Positions 11,811 to 24,179 of a stretch of 64,000 nucleotides of DNA are shown here, in pieces. Within the stretch, counting starts at the first letter, position 1, and each line of letters starts with the position of its first letter. The DNA lies in contig NW_026527280.1 in the NCBI RefSeq assembly GCF_022682495.2, positions 806,001 through 870,000 on the forward strand, in the 5' to 3' direction. The notes below the pieces were generated by a model. It searched no databases. It was not told the DNA's origin and worked only from the letters and a program-made list of their open reading frames with translations. Made by a program: the position numbers and the translations under genes. The DNA is from Desmodus rotundus (lineage: Eukaryota > Chordata > Mammalia > Chiroptera > Phyllostomidae).

Positions 11811-13683
11811 GAATGCCTTTTGCGGACGCCAAGGACAGGAGGTCGCCGATTCCCTCACAGAGGTGGGGGTTCGAGCTCTGGGGGACTGAGGTCGCAGCGG
11901 TCACACTCCATTTTTGGGTGGTTCCGCAGAGACTGGAGGGTTGAAGCGGCTGGGTCCAAGTCTGCCGCCTTGTGGCAGGGTGGGGGCTTTGCAGGCGAAG
12001 CAAGGCTCTTGGCCTCCCAGGCGGGGCACAGGCCAGACTCCCCAAGGAAGAACCGGTCCTTGGTCGAGGGTCCCGCCCGCCCGCCCGGAACCGCTCCACC
12101 TGGCGCGGAACCGTGGCCGGCCCCTCTTCCCGGCCCCAGGTCCCTAGCTCTTCCCTGGCACTCTGCCTCTGGCGGGGTGGGAGACAGCCTGGCAAGTGTG
12201 GTCCACGGGAAAACGCGCGGTCCTCTGCGTGGCAGGGAGGGCCTCCGTTAACTCTGACACCAGCCCAGGGACCCTGTGGACCTGGCCTGATATCTCAAGG
12301 GGGGGGCACGTTGCCCGGAGGGATGCTCTTGGGGTGGGGCCTGCTTGCGCCTGCGCGGCCCCGCCTCTTGGCCCGAAACCTCCCAGCCGCGTCTCGGACA
12401 AAAGCCATCTCCTGGGGGCCTCCCGGGGACCCCTTTACGGATGGAAGAACAGGGGGATCTTCGCAGTGGTGGGGACGGGACGGAGGGGTCTGCGGGTTTG
12501 CAGCCACGTAGGCCAGTTCCTCGCACCCCGGCCCCATGTGTCCCAGCTCCATGGACGAGGTGGGCCGCTTATGGCGGGATGCAGGCGTCCTGCGGGGGTC
12601 AGGGGACGGCGTGGGCACTCCCCGGGCGAGAGAGGGCTCCTGGGACCCGAGAGAGCACCCGGGAAAATGCCCAGCCCTGGCCCCCGGGGCTCCAGTGGCC
12701 TCCCCAGGCTCCTGCCGTGGGGCCTGGTCCCGCTCACCTGGGCCCAGGTTCTCCGCAGGTGAATGCCTTTTGCGGACACCAGGGACCACAGGCCGCGGAT
12801 GCCTTCACGGGGAGGGGGGTTCGAGCTCTGTGGGACCCGGGTCCCAGTGGACACAGTCCCTTCTCGCGAAGTCCAGCCCAGACTTTAGAGAGTAGAAGCG
12901 TCTCGGTGCACGTTTGCCGCCTCGGGGCAGGGTGGGGCCGATTGAGCCAGGAAAGACTCATAGCCCCCCAGGCAGGTCTCAGGCCCGAGTCCCCCCTGGA
13001 GACGGGGTCCCTGGGCGTGGGTCCGGCCCGCCCGGGCCCCTGCCCACCAGGCGTGGAACCCTGGCCCGCCCCTCATCGAGGCCCCGGGTCCCTAGCTCTT
13101 CCCTGGCACTCTGCCTCTGGCGGGGTGTAAGACGGGCTGGCAAGTGTGGTCCACGGGAAAAGGAACGGACCTCTGGGTGGCGGGGAGAGCTTCCAGTTCC
13201 ACGGACACGACCCCAGGGACCCTGTGAAGCAGGCCTGATATGTCCAGGGTGGGGCCCGTTGCCCCGAGGGAGGCTTGTGCTGGGGCTGCCTGTCCTGAGC
13301 CTGCCGGGTCCCGCGTCTTGGCCCGAAACCGGCCAGCCGCGGCTCTGAACAAAGCCATCTCCTGGGGGCCTCCCCCCTGTCCTTCGCAGTTGGGCGGTCG
13401 GGACGGAGGGGTCTGCGCGCTTCCAGCCACTTAGCCCAGGGACCCGCAGCCCGGCCCCAGAGTTCCAAGCTCCACGGAGGCAGGGGGCCTCTTATCACGG
13501 GAAGCAGGTGTCTCGCGGGGCTCAAGGCACGGCGTGGGCACTCTCTAGGCGAGAGAGGGTGCCCGTGCCCCGAGAGAGCCCCGGGGAGAGTCCGAGGCCT
13601 GGCCGCAGAGGCTGCCATTGCCTCCCCGGGCTCCTACCATGGGGCCTGGCCGTGCTCGCCCGAGGCCCAGGTTCACCGCAGGT
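11811..13683. repeat. HOR block 4: A-B2y, 1,873 bp
   Basis: Landmarks are at 11811 (A) and 12761 (B2, y), spaced 950 bp because the A monomer lost 22 bp from its palindrome (see 12422-12456). This is the shortest block. B2 is a distinct B subtype with GATGCCTTC, a CCCAGTGGACACAG stretch and GATTGAGCC. In all four of its occurrences it directly follows the half-deleted palindrome. Confidence 0.9.
12422..12456. repeat. Half-deleted palindrome (left arm lost)
   Basis: GCCTCCC joins directly to GGGGACCCC: 22 bp of the left arm are missing while the right arm (12430-12456) is intact. The same breakpoint occurs at 16237, 19081 and 35333, so one deletion event was copied. Each case is followed by a B2 monomer. 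Confidence 0.92.
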
Positions 13684-14295
13684 GAATGCCTTTTGCGGAC
13701 GCCAAGGACAGGAGGTCGCCGATTCCCTCACAGAGGTGGGGGTTCGAGCTCTGGGGGACTGAGGCCGCAGCGGTCACACTCCATTTTTGGGTGGTTCCGC
13801 AGAGACTGGAGGGTTGAAGCGGCTGGGTCCAAGTCTGCCGCCTTGTGGCAGGGTGGGGGCTTTGCAGGCGAAGCAAGGCTCTTGGCCTCCCAGGCGGGGC
13901 ACAGGCCAGACTCCCCAAGGGAGAACCGGTCCTTGCTCGAGGGTCCCGCCCGCCCGCCCGGAACCGCTCCACCTGGCGCGGAACCGTAGCCGGCCCCTCT
14001 TCCAGGCACCAGGTCCCTAGTTCTTTCCTGGCACTCTGCCTCTGCGGGGGTGGGAGAGCTGCTGGGAAGTGAGGTCCACGGGAAAACGCGCGGTCCTCTG
14101 GGTGGCAGGGAGGGCCTCCGTTAACACTGACACCAGCCCAGGGACCCTGTGGACCTGGCCTGATATCTCAAGGGGGGGGCACGTTGCCCGGAGGGATGCT
14201 CTTGGGGTGGGGCCTGCCTGCGCCTGCGCGGCCCCGCCTCTTGGCCCGAAACCACCCAGCCGCGGCTCGGACAAAAGCCATCTCCTGGGGGCCTC

Positions 14296-14351
14296 CCCCC
14301 TGTTCTTCCATCCGTAAAGGGGTCCCCCTTTACGGATGGAAGAACAGGGGG
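14296..14351. repeat. Palindrome with inverted centre (TC)
   Basis: Centre TC at 14323-14324, arms perfect. Located in the first A of a block, as in all TC copies. Confidence 0.93.
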
Positions 14352-16236
14352 ATCTTCGCAGTGGTGGGGACGGGACGGAGGGGTCTGCGGGTTTGCAGCC
14401 ACATAGGCCAGTTGCTCGCACCCCGGCCCCATGTGTCCCAGCTCCATGGACGAGGTGGGCCGCTTATGGCGGGATGCAGGCGTCCTGCGGGGGTCAGGGG
14501 ACGGTGTGGGCACTCCCCGGGCGAGAGAGGGCGCCTGGGACCCGAGAGAGCCCCGGGGAGAGTCCGAGGCCTGGCCGCAGAGGCTGCCATTGCCTCCCCG
14601 GGCTCCTACCATGGGGCCTGACCGTGTTCGCCCGAGGCCCAGGTTCACCGCAGGTGAATGCCTTTTGCGGACGCCAAGGACAGGAGGTCGCCGATTCCCT
14701 CACAGAGGTGGCGGTTCGAGCTCTGGGGGACTGAGGTCGCAGCGGTCACACTCCATTTTTGGGTGGTTCCGCAGAGACTGGAGAGTTGAAGTGGCTGGGT
14801 CCAAGTCTGCCGCCTTGTGGCAGGGTGGGGGCTTTAAAGGCGAAGCAAGGCTCTTGGCCTCCCAGGCGGGGCACAGGCCAGACTCCCCAAGGGAGAACCG
14901 GTCCTTGGTCGAGGGTCCCGCCCGCCCGCCCGGAACCGCTCCACCTGGCGCGGAACCGTGGCTGGCCCCTCTTCCAGGCACCAGGTCCCTAGTTCTTTCC
15001 TGGCACTCTGCCTCTGCGGGGGTGGGAGAGCTGCTGGGAAGTGTGGTCCACGGGAAAACGCGCGGTCCTCTGGGTCGCAGGGAGGGCCTCCGTTAACTCT
15101 GACACCAGCCCAGGGACCCTGTGGACCTGGCCTGATATCTCAAGGGGGGGGCACGTTGCCCGGAGGGATGCTCTTGGGGTGGGGCCTGCTTGCGCCTGCG
15201 CGGCCCCGCCTCTTGGCCCCAAACCTCCCAGCCGCGTCTCGGACAAAAGCCATCTCCTGGGGGCCTCCCCCCTGTTCTTCCATCCGTAAAGGGGGACCCC
15301 TTTACGGATGGAAGAACAGGGGGATCTTCGCAGTGGTGGGGACGGGACGGCGGGGTCTGCGGGTTTGCAGCCACGTAGGCCAGTTGCTCGCACCCCGGCC
15401 CCATGTGTCCCAGCTCCATGGACGAGGTGGGCCGCTTATGGCGGGATGCAGGCGTCCTGCGGGGGTCAGGGGACGGCGTGGGCACACCCAGGGCGAAAGA
15501 GGGCGCCTGGGACACGAGAGAGCACCCGGGAAAATGCCCAGTCCTGGCCCCCGGGGCACCAGTGGCCTCCCCAGGCTCCTGCCGTGGGACCTGGTCCCGC
15601 TCACCTGGGCCCAGGTTCTCCGCAGGTGAATGCCTTTTGCGGACACCAGGGACCACAGGCCGCGGATCCCTTCACGGGCAGGGGGGGTTCGAGCTCTGTG
15701 GGACCCAGGTCGCAGCGCACACAGTCCCTTCTCGCAAAGTTCAGCCCAGACTTTAGAGAGTAGAAGCGTCTCGGTCCAAGTTTTCCGCCTCGGGGCAGGG
15801 TGGGGCCGTATGAGCCAAGAGAGACTCTTAGCCCCCCAGGCAGGTCTCAGGCCCGAGACCCCCAGGGAGACCCGGTCCCTGGGCGTGGGTCCCGCCCGCC
15901 CGGGCCCGCCCCACCTGGCCCGGAACCGTGGCCGGCCCCTCTTCCCGGCCCCAGGTCCCTAGCTCTTCCCTGGCACTCTGCCTCTGGCGGGGTGGGAGAC
16001 GGCCTGGCAAGTGTGGTCCACGGGAAAACGCGCCGTCCTCTGGGTGGCAGGGAGGGCCTCAGTTAACTCTGACACCAGCCCAGGGACCCTTTGGACCACG
16101 CCTGATATCTCAAGGGGGGGGCACGTTGCCCGGAGGGATGCTCTTGGGGTGGGGCCTGCTTGCGCCTGCGCGGCCCCGCCTCTTGGCCCGAAACCACCCA
16201 GCCGCGTCTCGGACAAAAGCCATCTCCTGGGGGCCT

Positions 16237-16271
16237 CCCGGGGACCCCTTTACGGATGGAAGAACAGGGGG
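16237..16271. repeat. Half-deleted palindrome (left arm lost)
   Basis: Same junction as at 12422; the retained right arm is 16245-16271. This is the only case in a B1 monomer, so the deletion moved between monomer types, probably by conversion or exchange. Confidence 0.91.
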
Positions 16272-17497
16272 ATCTTCGCAGTGGTGGGGACGGGACGGAG
16301 GGGTCTGCGGGTTTGCAGCCACGTAGACCAGTTCCTCGCACCCCGGCCCCATGTGTCCCAGCTCCATGGACGAGGTGGGCCGCTTATGGCGAGATGCAGG
16401 CGTCCTGCGGGGGTCAGGGGACGGCGTGGGCACTCCCCGGGCGAGAGAGGGCGCCTGGGACCCGAGAGAGCACCCGGGAAAATGCCCAGCCCTGGCCCCC
16501 GGGGCTCCAGTGGCCTCCCCAGGCTCCTGCCGTGGGGCCTGGTCCCGCTCACCTGGGCCCAGGTTCTCCGCAGGTGAATGCCTTTTGCGGACACCAGGGA
16601 CCACAGGCCGCGTATGCCTTCACGGGGAGGGGGGTTCGAGCTCTGTGGGACCCGGGTCCCAGTGGACACAGTCCCTTCTCGCGAAGTCCAGCCCAGACTT
16701 TAGAGAGTAGAAGCGTCTCGGTGCACGTTTCCCGCCTGGGGGCAGGGTGGGGCCGATTGAGCTAGGAAAGACTCATAGCCCCCCAGGCAGGTCTCAGGCC
16801 CGAGTCCCCCCTGGAGACGGGGTCCCTGGGCGTGGGTCCCGCCCGCCCGGGCCCTTGCCCACCAGGCGAGGAACACTGGTCCGCCCCTCATCGAGGCCCC
16901 GGGTCCCTAGCTCTTCCCTGGCACTCTGCCTCTGGCGGGGTGGGAGACGGGCTGGCAAGTGTGGTCCACGGGAAAAGGAACGGACCTCTGGGTGGAGGGG
17001 AGAGCTTCCAGTTCCACCGACACGTCCCCAGGGACCCTGTGAAGCAGGCCTGATATGTCCAGGGTGGGGCCCGTTGCCCCGAGGGAGGCTTGTGCTGGGG
17101 CTGCCTGTCCTGAGCCTGCCGGGTCCCGCGTCTCGGCCCGAAACCGGCCAGGAGCGGCTCTAACCAAAGCCATCTCCTGGGGGCCTCCCCCCTGTCCTTC
17201 GCAGTTGGGCGGTCGGGACGGAGGGGTCTGCCCGCTTCCAGCCACTTAGCCCAGTGACCCGCAGCCCGCCCCAGAGTTCCAAGCTCCACGGAGGCAGGGG
17301 GCCTCTTATCACGGGAAGCAGGTGTCTCGCGGGGCTCAAGGCACGGCGTGGGCACTCTCTAGGCGCGAGAGGGTGCCCGTGCCCCGAGAGAGCCCCGGGG
17401 AGAGTCCGAGGCCTGGCCGCAGAGGCTGCCATTGCCTCCCCGGGCTCCTACCATGGGGCCTGGCCGTGCTCGCCCGAGGCCCAGGTTCACCGCAGGT

Positions 17498-20342
17498 GAA
17501 TGCCTTTTGCGGACGCCAAGGACAGGAGGTCGCCGATTCCCTCACAGAGGTGGGGGTTCGAGCTCTGGGGGACTGAGGTCGCAGCGGTCACACTCCATTT
17601 TTGGGTGGTTCCGCAGAGACTGGAGGGTTGAAGCGGCTGGGTCCAAGTCTGCCGCCTTGTGGCAGGGTGGGGGCTTTGCAGGCGAAGCAAGGCTCTTGGC
17701 CTCCCAGGCGGGGCACAGGCCAGACTCCCCAAGGGAGAACCGGTCCTTGGTCGAGGGTCCCGCCCGCCCGCCCGGAACCGCTCCACCTGGCGCGGAACCG
17801 TGGCCGGCCCCTCTTCCAGGCACCAGGTCCCTAGTTCTTTCCTGGCACTCTGCCTCTGCGGGGGTGGGAGAGATGCTGGGAAGTGTGGTCCACGGGAAAA
17901 CGCGCGGTCCTCTGGGTGGCAGGGAAGGCCTCCGTTAACTCTGACACCAGCCCAGGGACCCTGTGGACCTGGCCTGATATCTCAAGGGGGGGGGGCACGT
18001 TGCCCGGAGGGATGCTCTTGGGGTGGGGCCTGCTTGCGCCTGCGCGGCCCCGCCTCTTGGCCCGAAACCACCCAGCCGCGGCTCGGACAAAAGCCATCTC
18101 CTGGGGGCCTCCCCCCTGTTCTTCCATCCGTAAAGGGGGACCCCTTTACGGATGGAAGAACAGGGGGATCTTCGCAGTGGTGGGGACGGGACGGAGGGGT
18201 CTGCGGGTTTGCAGCCACGTAGGCTAGTTGCTCGCACCCGGCCCCATGTGTCCCAGGTCCATGGACGAGGTGGGCCGCTTATGGCGGGATGCAGGCGTCC
18301 TGCGGGGGTCAGGGGACGGCGGGGGCACTCCCCGGGCGAGAGAGGGCGCCTGGGACCCGAGAGAGCCCCGGGGAGAGTCCGAGGCCTGGCCGCAGAGGCT
18401 GCCATTGCCTCCCCGGGCTCCCACCATGGGGCCTGGCCGTGTTCGCCAGAGACCCAGGTTCACCGCAGATTAATGCCTTTTGCGGACGCTAAGGACGGAG
18501 GTCGCCGGTTCCCTCACAGAGGTGGGGGTTCGAGCTCTGTGGGACTGAGGTCGCAGCGGTCACACTCCATTTTTGGGTGGTTCCGCAGAGACTGGAGGGT
18601 TGAAGCGGCTGGGTCCAAGTCTGCCGCCTTGTGGCAGGGTGGGGGCTTTGCAGGCGAAGCAAGGCTCTTAGCCTCCCAGGCGGGGCACAGGCCAGACTCC
18701 CCAAGGGAGAACCGGTCCTTGGTCGAGGGTCCCGCCCGCCCGCCCGGAACCGCTCCACCTGGCGCGGAACCGTGGCCGTCCCCTCTTCCCGGCCCCAGGT
18801 CCCTAGCTCTTCCCTGGCACTCTGCCTCTGGCGGGGTGGGAGACAGCCTGGCAAGTGTGGTCCACGGGAAAACGCGCGGTCCTCTGGGTGGCAGGGAGGG
18901 CCTCCGTTAACTCTGACACCAGCCCAGGGACCCTGTGGACCTGGCCTGATATCTCAAGGGGGGGGCACGTTGCCCGGAGGGATGCTCTTGGGGTGGGGCC
19001 TGCTTGCGCCTGCGCGGCCCCGCCTCTTGGCCCGAAACCTCCCAGCCACGTCTCGGACAAAAGCCATCTCCTGGGGGCCTCCCGGGGACCCCTTTACGGA
19101 TGGAAGAACAGGGGGATCTTCGCAGTGGTGGGGACGGGACGGAGGGGTCTGCGGGTTTGCAGCCACGTAGGCCAGTTCCTCGCACCCCGGCCCCATGTGT
19201 CCCAGCTCCATGGACGAGGTGGGCCGCTTATGGCGGGATGCAGGCGTCCTGCGGGGGTCAGGGGACGGCGTGGGCACTCCCCGGGCGAGAGAGGGCGCCT
19301 GGGACCCGAGAGAGCACCCGGGAAAATGCCCAGCCCTGGCCCCCGGGGCTCCAGTGGCCTCCCCAGGCTCCTGCCGTGGGGCCTGGTCCCGCTCACCTGG
19401 GCCCAGGTTCTCCGCAGGTGAATGCCTTTTGCGGACACCAGGGACCACAGGCCGCGGATGCCTTCACGGGGAGGGGGGTTCGAGCTCTGTGGGACCCAGG
19501 TCCCAGTGGACACAGTCCCTTCTCGCGAAGTCCAGCCCAGACTTTAGAGAGTAGAAGCGTCTCGGTGCACCTTTGCCGCCTCGGGGCAGGGTGGGGCCGA
19601 TTGAGCCAGGAAAGACTCATAGCCCCCCAGGCAGGTCTCAGGCCCGAGTCTCCCCTGGAGACGGGGTCCCTGGGCGTGGGTCCGGCCCGCCCGGGCCCCT
19701 GCCCACCAGGCGTGGAACCCTGGCCCGCCCCTCATCGAGGCCCCGGGTCCCTAGCTCTTCCCTGGCACTCTGCCTCTGGCGGGGTGTAAGACGGGCTGGC
19801 AAGTGTGGTCCACGGGAAAAGGAACGGACCTCTGGGTGGCGGGGAGAGCTTCCAGTTCCACGGACACGACTCCAGGGACCCTGTGAAGCAGGCCTGATAT
19901 GTCCAGGGTGGGGCCCGTTGCCCCGAGGGAGGCTTGTGCTGGGGCTGCCTGTCCTGAGCCTGCCGGGTCCCGCGTCTTGGCCCGAAACCGGCCAGCCGCG
20001 GCTCTGAACAAAGCCATCTCCTGGGGGCCTCCCCCCTGTCCTTCGCAGTTGGGCGGTCGGGACGGAGGGGTCTGCGCGCTTCCAGCCACTTAGCCCAGGG
20101 ACCCGCAGCCCGGCCCCAGAGTTCCAAGCTCCACGGAGGCAGGGGGCCTCTTATCACGGGAAGCAGGTGTCTCGCGGGGCTCAAGGCACGGCGTGGGCAC
20201 TCTCTAGGCGAGAGAGGGTGCCCGTGCCCCGAGAGAGCCCCGGGGAGAGTCCGAGGCCTGGCCGCAGAGGCTGCCATTGCCTCCCCGGGCTCCTACCATG
20301 GGGCCTGGCCGTGCTCGCCCGAGGCCCAGGTTCACCGCAGGT
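17498..20342. repeat. HOR block 6: A-A-B2y, 2,845 bp
   Basis: Landmarks are at 17498 (A), 18471 (A, CAGATTAATG variant) and 19420 (B2, y). Palindrome at 18112; half-deleted copy at 19081-19115. The first A has a 10-G run where other copies have 8, and a lost C in GCACCCGGCCCC. The block recurs at 33750-36594 with the same private variants, as part of an 11 kb duplication. Confidence 0.91.
19081..19115. repeat. Half-deleted palindrome (left arm lost)
   Basis: Same junction as at 12422; right arm 19089-19115. Lies in the CAGATTAATG-variant A monomer. Confidence 0.91.
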
Positions 20343-23300
20343 GAATGCCTTTTGCGGACGCCAAGGACAGGAGGTCGCCGATTCCCTCACAGAGGTGGGG
20401 GTTCGAGCTCTGGGGGACTGAGGTCGCAGCGGTCACACTCCATTTTTGGGTGGTTCCGCAGAGACTGGAGGGTTGAAGCGGCTGGGTCCAAGTCTGCCGC
20501 CTTGTGGCAGGGTGGGGGCTTTGCAGGCGAAGCAAGGCTCTTGGCCTCCCAGGCGGGGCACAGGCCAGACTCCCCAAGGGAGAACCGGTCCTTGGTCGAG
20601 GGTCCCGCCCGCCCGCCCGGAACCGCTCCACCTGGCGCGGAACCGTGGCCGGCCCCTCTTCCAGGCACCAGGTCCCTAGTTCTTTCCTGGCACTCTGCCT
20701 CTGCGGGGGTGGGAGAGCTGCTGGGAAGTGTGGTCCACGGGAAAACGCGCGGTCCTGTGGGTGGCAGGGAGGGCCTCCGTTAACTCTGACACCAGCCCAG
20801 GGACCCTGTGGACCTGGCCTGATATCTCAAGGGGGGGGCACGTTGCCCGGAGGGATGCTCTTGGGGTGGGGCCTGCTTGCGCCTGCGCGGCCCCGCCTCT
20901 TGGCCCCAAACCTCCCAGCCGCGTCTCGGACAAAAGCCATCTCCTGGGGGCCTCCCCCCTGTTCTTCCATCCGTAAAGGGGGACCCCTTTACGGATGGAA
21001 GAACAGGGGGATCTTCGCAGTGGTGGGGACGGGACGGAGGGTTCTGCGGGTTTGCAGCCACATAGGCCAGTTGCTCGCAGCCCGGCCCCATGTCTCCCAG
21101 CTCCATGGACGAGGTGGGCCGCTTATGGCGGGATGCAGGCGTCCTGCGGGGGTCAGGGGACGGTGTGGGCACTCCCCGGGCGAGAGAGGGCGCCTGGGAC
21201 CCGAGAGAGCCCCGGGGAGAGTCCGAGGCCTGGCCGCAGAGGCTGCCATTGCCTCCCCGGGCTCCTACCATGGGGCCTGACCGTGTTCGCCCGAGGCCCA
21301 GGTTCACCGCAGGTGAATGCCTTTTGCGGACGCCAAGGACAGGAGGTCGCCGATTCCCTCACAGAGGTGGGGGTTCGAGCTCTGGGGGACTGAGGCCGCA
21401 GCGGTCACACTCCATTTTTGGGTGGTTCCGCAGAGACTGGAGGGTTGAAGTGGCTGGGTCCAAGTCTGCCGCCTTGTGGCAGGGTGGGGGCTTTGCAGGC
21501 GAAGCAAGGCTCTTGGCCTCCCAGGCGGGGCACAGGCCAGACTCCCCAAGGGAGAACCGGTCCTTGGTCGAGGGTCCCGCCCGCCCGCCCGGAACCGCTC
21601 CACCTGGCGCGGAACCGTGGCTGGCCCCTCTTCCAGGCACCAGGTCCCTAGTTCTTTCCTGGCACTCTGCCTCTGCGGGGGTGGGAGAGCTGCTGGGAAG
21701 TGTGGTCCACGGGAAAACGCGCGGTCCTCTGGGTCGCAGGGAGGGCCTCCGTTAACTCTGACACAAGCCCAGGGACCCTGTGGACCTGGCCTGATATCTC
21801 AAGGGGGGGGCACGTTGCCCGGAGGGATGCTCTTGGGGTGGGGCCTGCTTGCGCCTGCGCGGCCCCGCCTCTTGGCCCGAAACCTCCCAGCCGCGTCTCG
21901 GACAAAAGCCATCTCCTGGGGGCCTCCCCCCTGTTCTTCCATCCGTAAAGGGGGACCCCTTTACGGATGGAAGAAAAGGGGGATCTTCGCAGTGGTGGGG
22001 ACGGGACGGCGGGGTCTGCGGGTTTGCAGCCACGTAGGCCAGTTGCTCGCACCCCGGCCCCATGTGTCCCAGCTCCATGGACGAGGTGGGCCGCTTATGG
22101 CGGGATGCAGGCGTCCTGCGGGGGTCAGGGGACGGCGTGGGCACTCCCAGGGCGAGAGGGGGCGCCTGGGACACGAGAGAGCACCCGGGAAAATGCCCAG
22201 TCCTGGCCCCCGGGGCACCAGTGGCCTCCCCAGGCTCCTGCCGTGGGACCTGGTCCCGCTCACCTGGGCCCAGGTTCTCCGCAGGTGAATGCCTTTTGCG
22301 GACACCAGGGACCACAGGCCGCGGATCCCTTCACGGGCAGGGGGGGTTCGAGCTCTGTGGGACCCAGGTCGCAGCGCACACAGTCCCTTCTCGCAAAGTT
22401 CAGCCCAGACTTTAGAGAGTAGAAGCGTCTCGGTCCAAGTTTTCCGCCTCGGGGCAGGGTGGGGCCGTATGAGCCAAGAGAGACTCTTAGCCCCCCAGGC
22501 AGGTCTCAGGCCCGAGACCCCCAGGGAGACCCGGTCCCTGGGCGTGGGTCCCACCCGCCCGGGCCCGCCCAACCTGGCCTGGAACGGTGGCCGGCCCCTC
22601 TTCCCTGCCCCAGGTCCCTAGCTCTTCCCTGGCACTCTGCCTCTGGCGGGGTGGGAGACGGCCTGGCAAGTGTGGTCCACGGGAAAACGCGCCGTCCTCT
22701 GGGTGGCAGGGAGGGCCTCAGTTAACTCTGACACCAGCCCAGGGACCCTGTGGACCACGCCTGATATCTCAAGGGGGGGGCACGTTGCCCGGAGGGATGC
22801 TCTTGGGGTGGGGCCTGCTTGCGCCTGCGCGGCCCCGCCTCTTGGCCCGAAACCACCCAGCCGCGGCTCGGGCAAAAGCCATCTCCTGAGGTCCTCCCCC
22901 CTGTTCTTCCATCCGTAAAGGGGGACCCCTTTACGGATGGAAGAACAGGGGGATCTTCGCAGTGGTGGGGACGGGACGGAGGGGTCTGCGGGTTTGCAGC
23001 CACGTAGGCCAGTTGCTCGCACCCCGGCCCCATGTGTCCCAGCTCCATGGACGAGGTGGGCCGCTTATGGCGGGATGCAGGCGTCCTGCGGGGGTCAGGG
23101 GACGGCGTGGGCACTCCCCGGGCGAGAGAGGGCGCCTGGGACCCGAGAGAGCACCCGGGAAAATGCCCAGCCCTGGCCCCCGTGGCTCCAGTGGCCTCCC
23201 CAGGCTCCTGCCGTGGGGCCTGGTCCCGCTCACCTGGGCCCAGGTTCTCCGCAGGTGAATACCTTTTGCGGACACCAGGGACCACAGGCAGCGGATCCCT

Positions 23301-24179
23301 TCACGGGCAGGGGGTGTTCGAGCTCTGTGGGACCCAGGTCGCAGCGCACACAGTCCCTTCTCGCAAAGTTCACCCCAGACTTTAGAGAGTAGAAGAGTCT
23401 CGGTCCAAGTTTTCCGCCTCGGGGCAGGGTGGGGCCGTTTGAGCCAAGAGAGACTCTTAGCCCCCCAGGCAGGTCTCAGGCCCGAGACCCCCAGGGAGAC
23501 CCGGTCCCTGGGCGTGGGTCCCGCCCGCCCGGGCCCTTGCCCACCAGGCGAGGAACACTGGTCCGCCCCTCATCGAGGCCCCGGGTCCCTAGCTCTTCCC
23601 TGGCACTCTGCCTCTGGCGGGGTGGGAGACGGGCTGGCAAGTGTGGTCCACGGGAAAAGGAACGGACCTCTGGGTGGCGGGGAGAGCTTCCAGTTCCACC
23701 GACACGACCCCAGGGACCCTGTGAAGCAGGCCTGATATGTCCAGGGTGGGGCCCGTTGCCCCGAGGGAGGCTTGTGCTGGGGCTGCCTGTCCTGAGCCTG
23801 CCGGGTCCCGCGTCTCGGCCCGAAACCGGCCAGGAGCGGCTCTAACCAAAGCCATCTCCTGGGGGCCTCCCCCCTGTCCTTCGCAGTTGGGCGGTCGGGA
23901 CGGAGGGGTCTGCCCGCTTCCAGCCACTTAGCCCAGGGACCCGCAGCCCGCCCCAGAGTTCCAAGCTCCACGGAGGCAGGGGGCCTCTTATCACGGGAAG
24001 CAGGTGTCTCGCGGGGCTCAAGGCACGGCGTGGGCACTCTCTAGGCGCGAGAGGGTGCCCGTGCCCCGAGAGAGCCCCGGGGAGAGTCCGAGGCCTGGCC
24101 GCAGAGGCTGCCATTGCCTCCCCGGGCTCCTACCATGGGGCCTGGCCGTGCTCGCCCGAGGCCCAGGTTCACCGCAGGT
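20343..24179. repeat. HOR block 7: A-A-B1-B3y, 3,837 bp
   Basis: Landmarks are at 20343 (A), 21315 (A), 22287 (B1) and 23257 (B3, y). Palindromes start at 20955, 21927 and 22897, all GA-centred; the one at 21927 has a single arm mismatch (GAAGAAAAGG). Reference arrangement; its partner in the 11 kb duplication is 36595-40429. Confidence 0.91.

Larger units (their letters stand above)
13684..17497. repeat. HOR block 5: A-A-B1-B2y, 3,814 bp
   Basis: Landmarks are at 13684 (A), 14656 (A), 15628 (B1) and 16576 (B2, y). Palindromes: TC-centred at 14296, GA-centred at 15268, and half-deleted at 16237-16271. The B2 monomer ends in a y module like that of B3 monomers from about 16,850 on. It is a reference HOR in which the last step was replaced by the deletion/B2 haplotype. 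Confidence 0.9.
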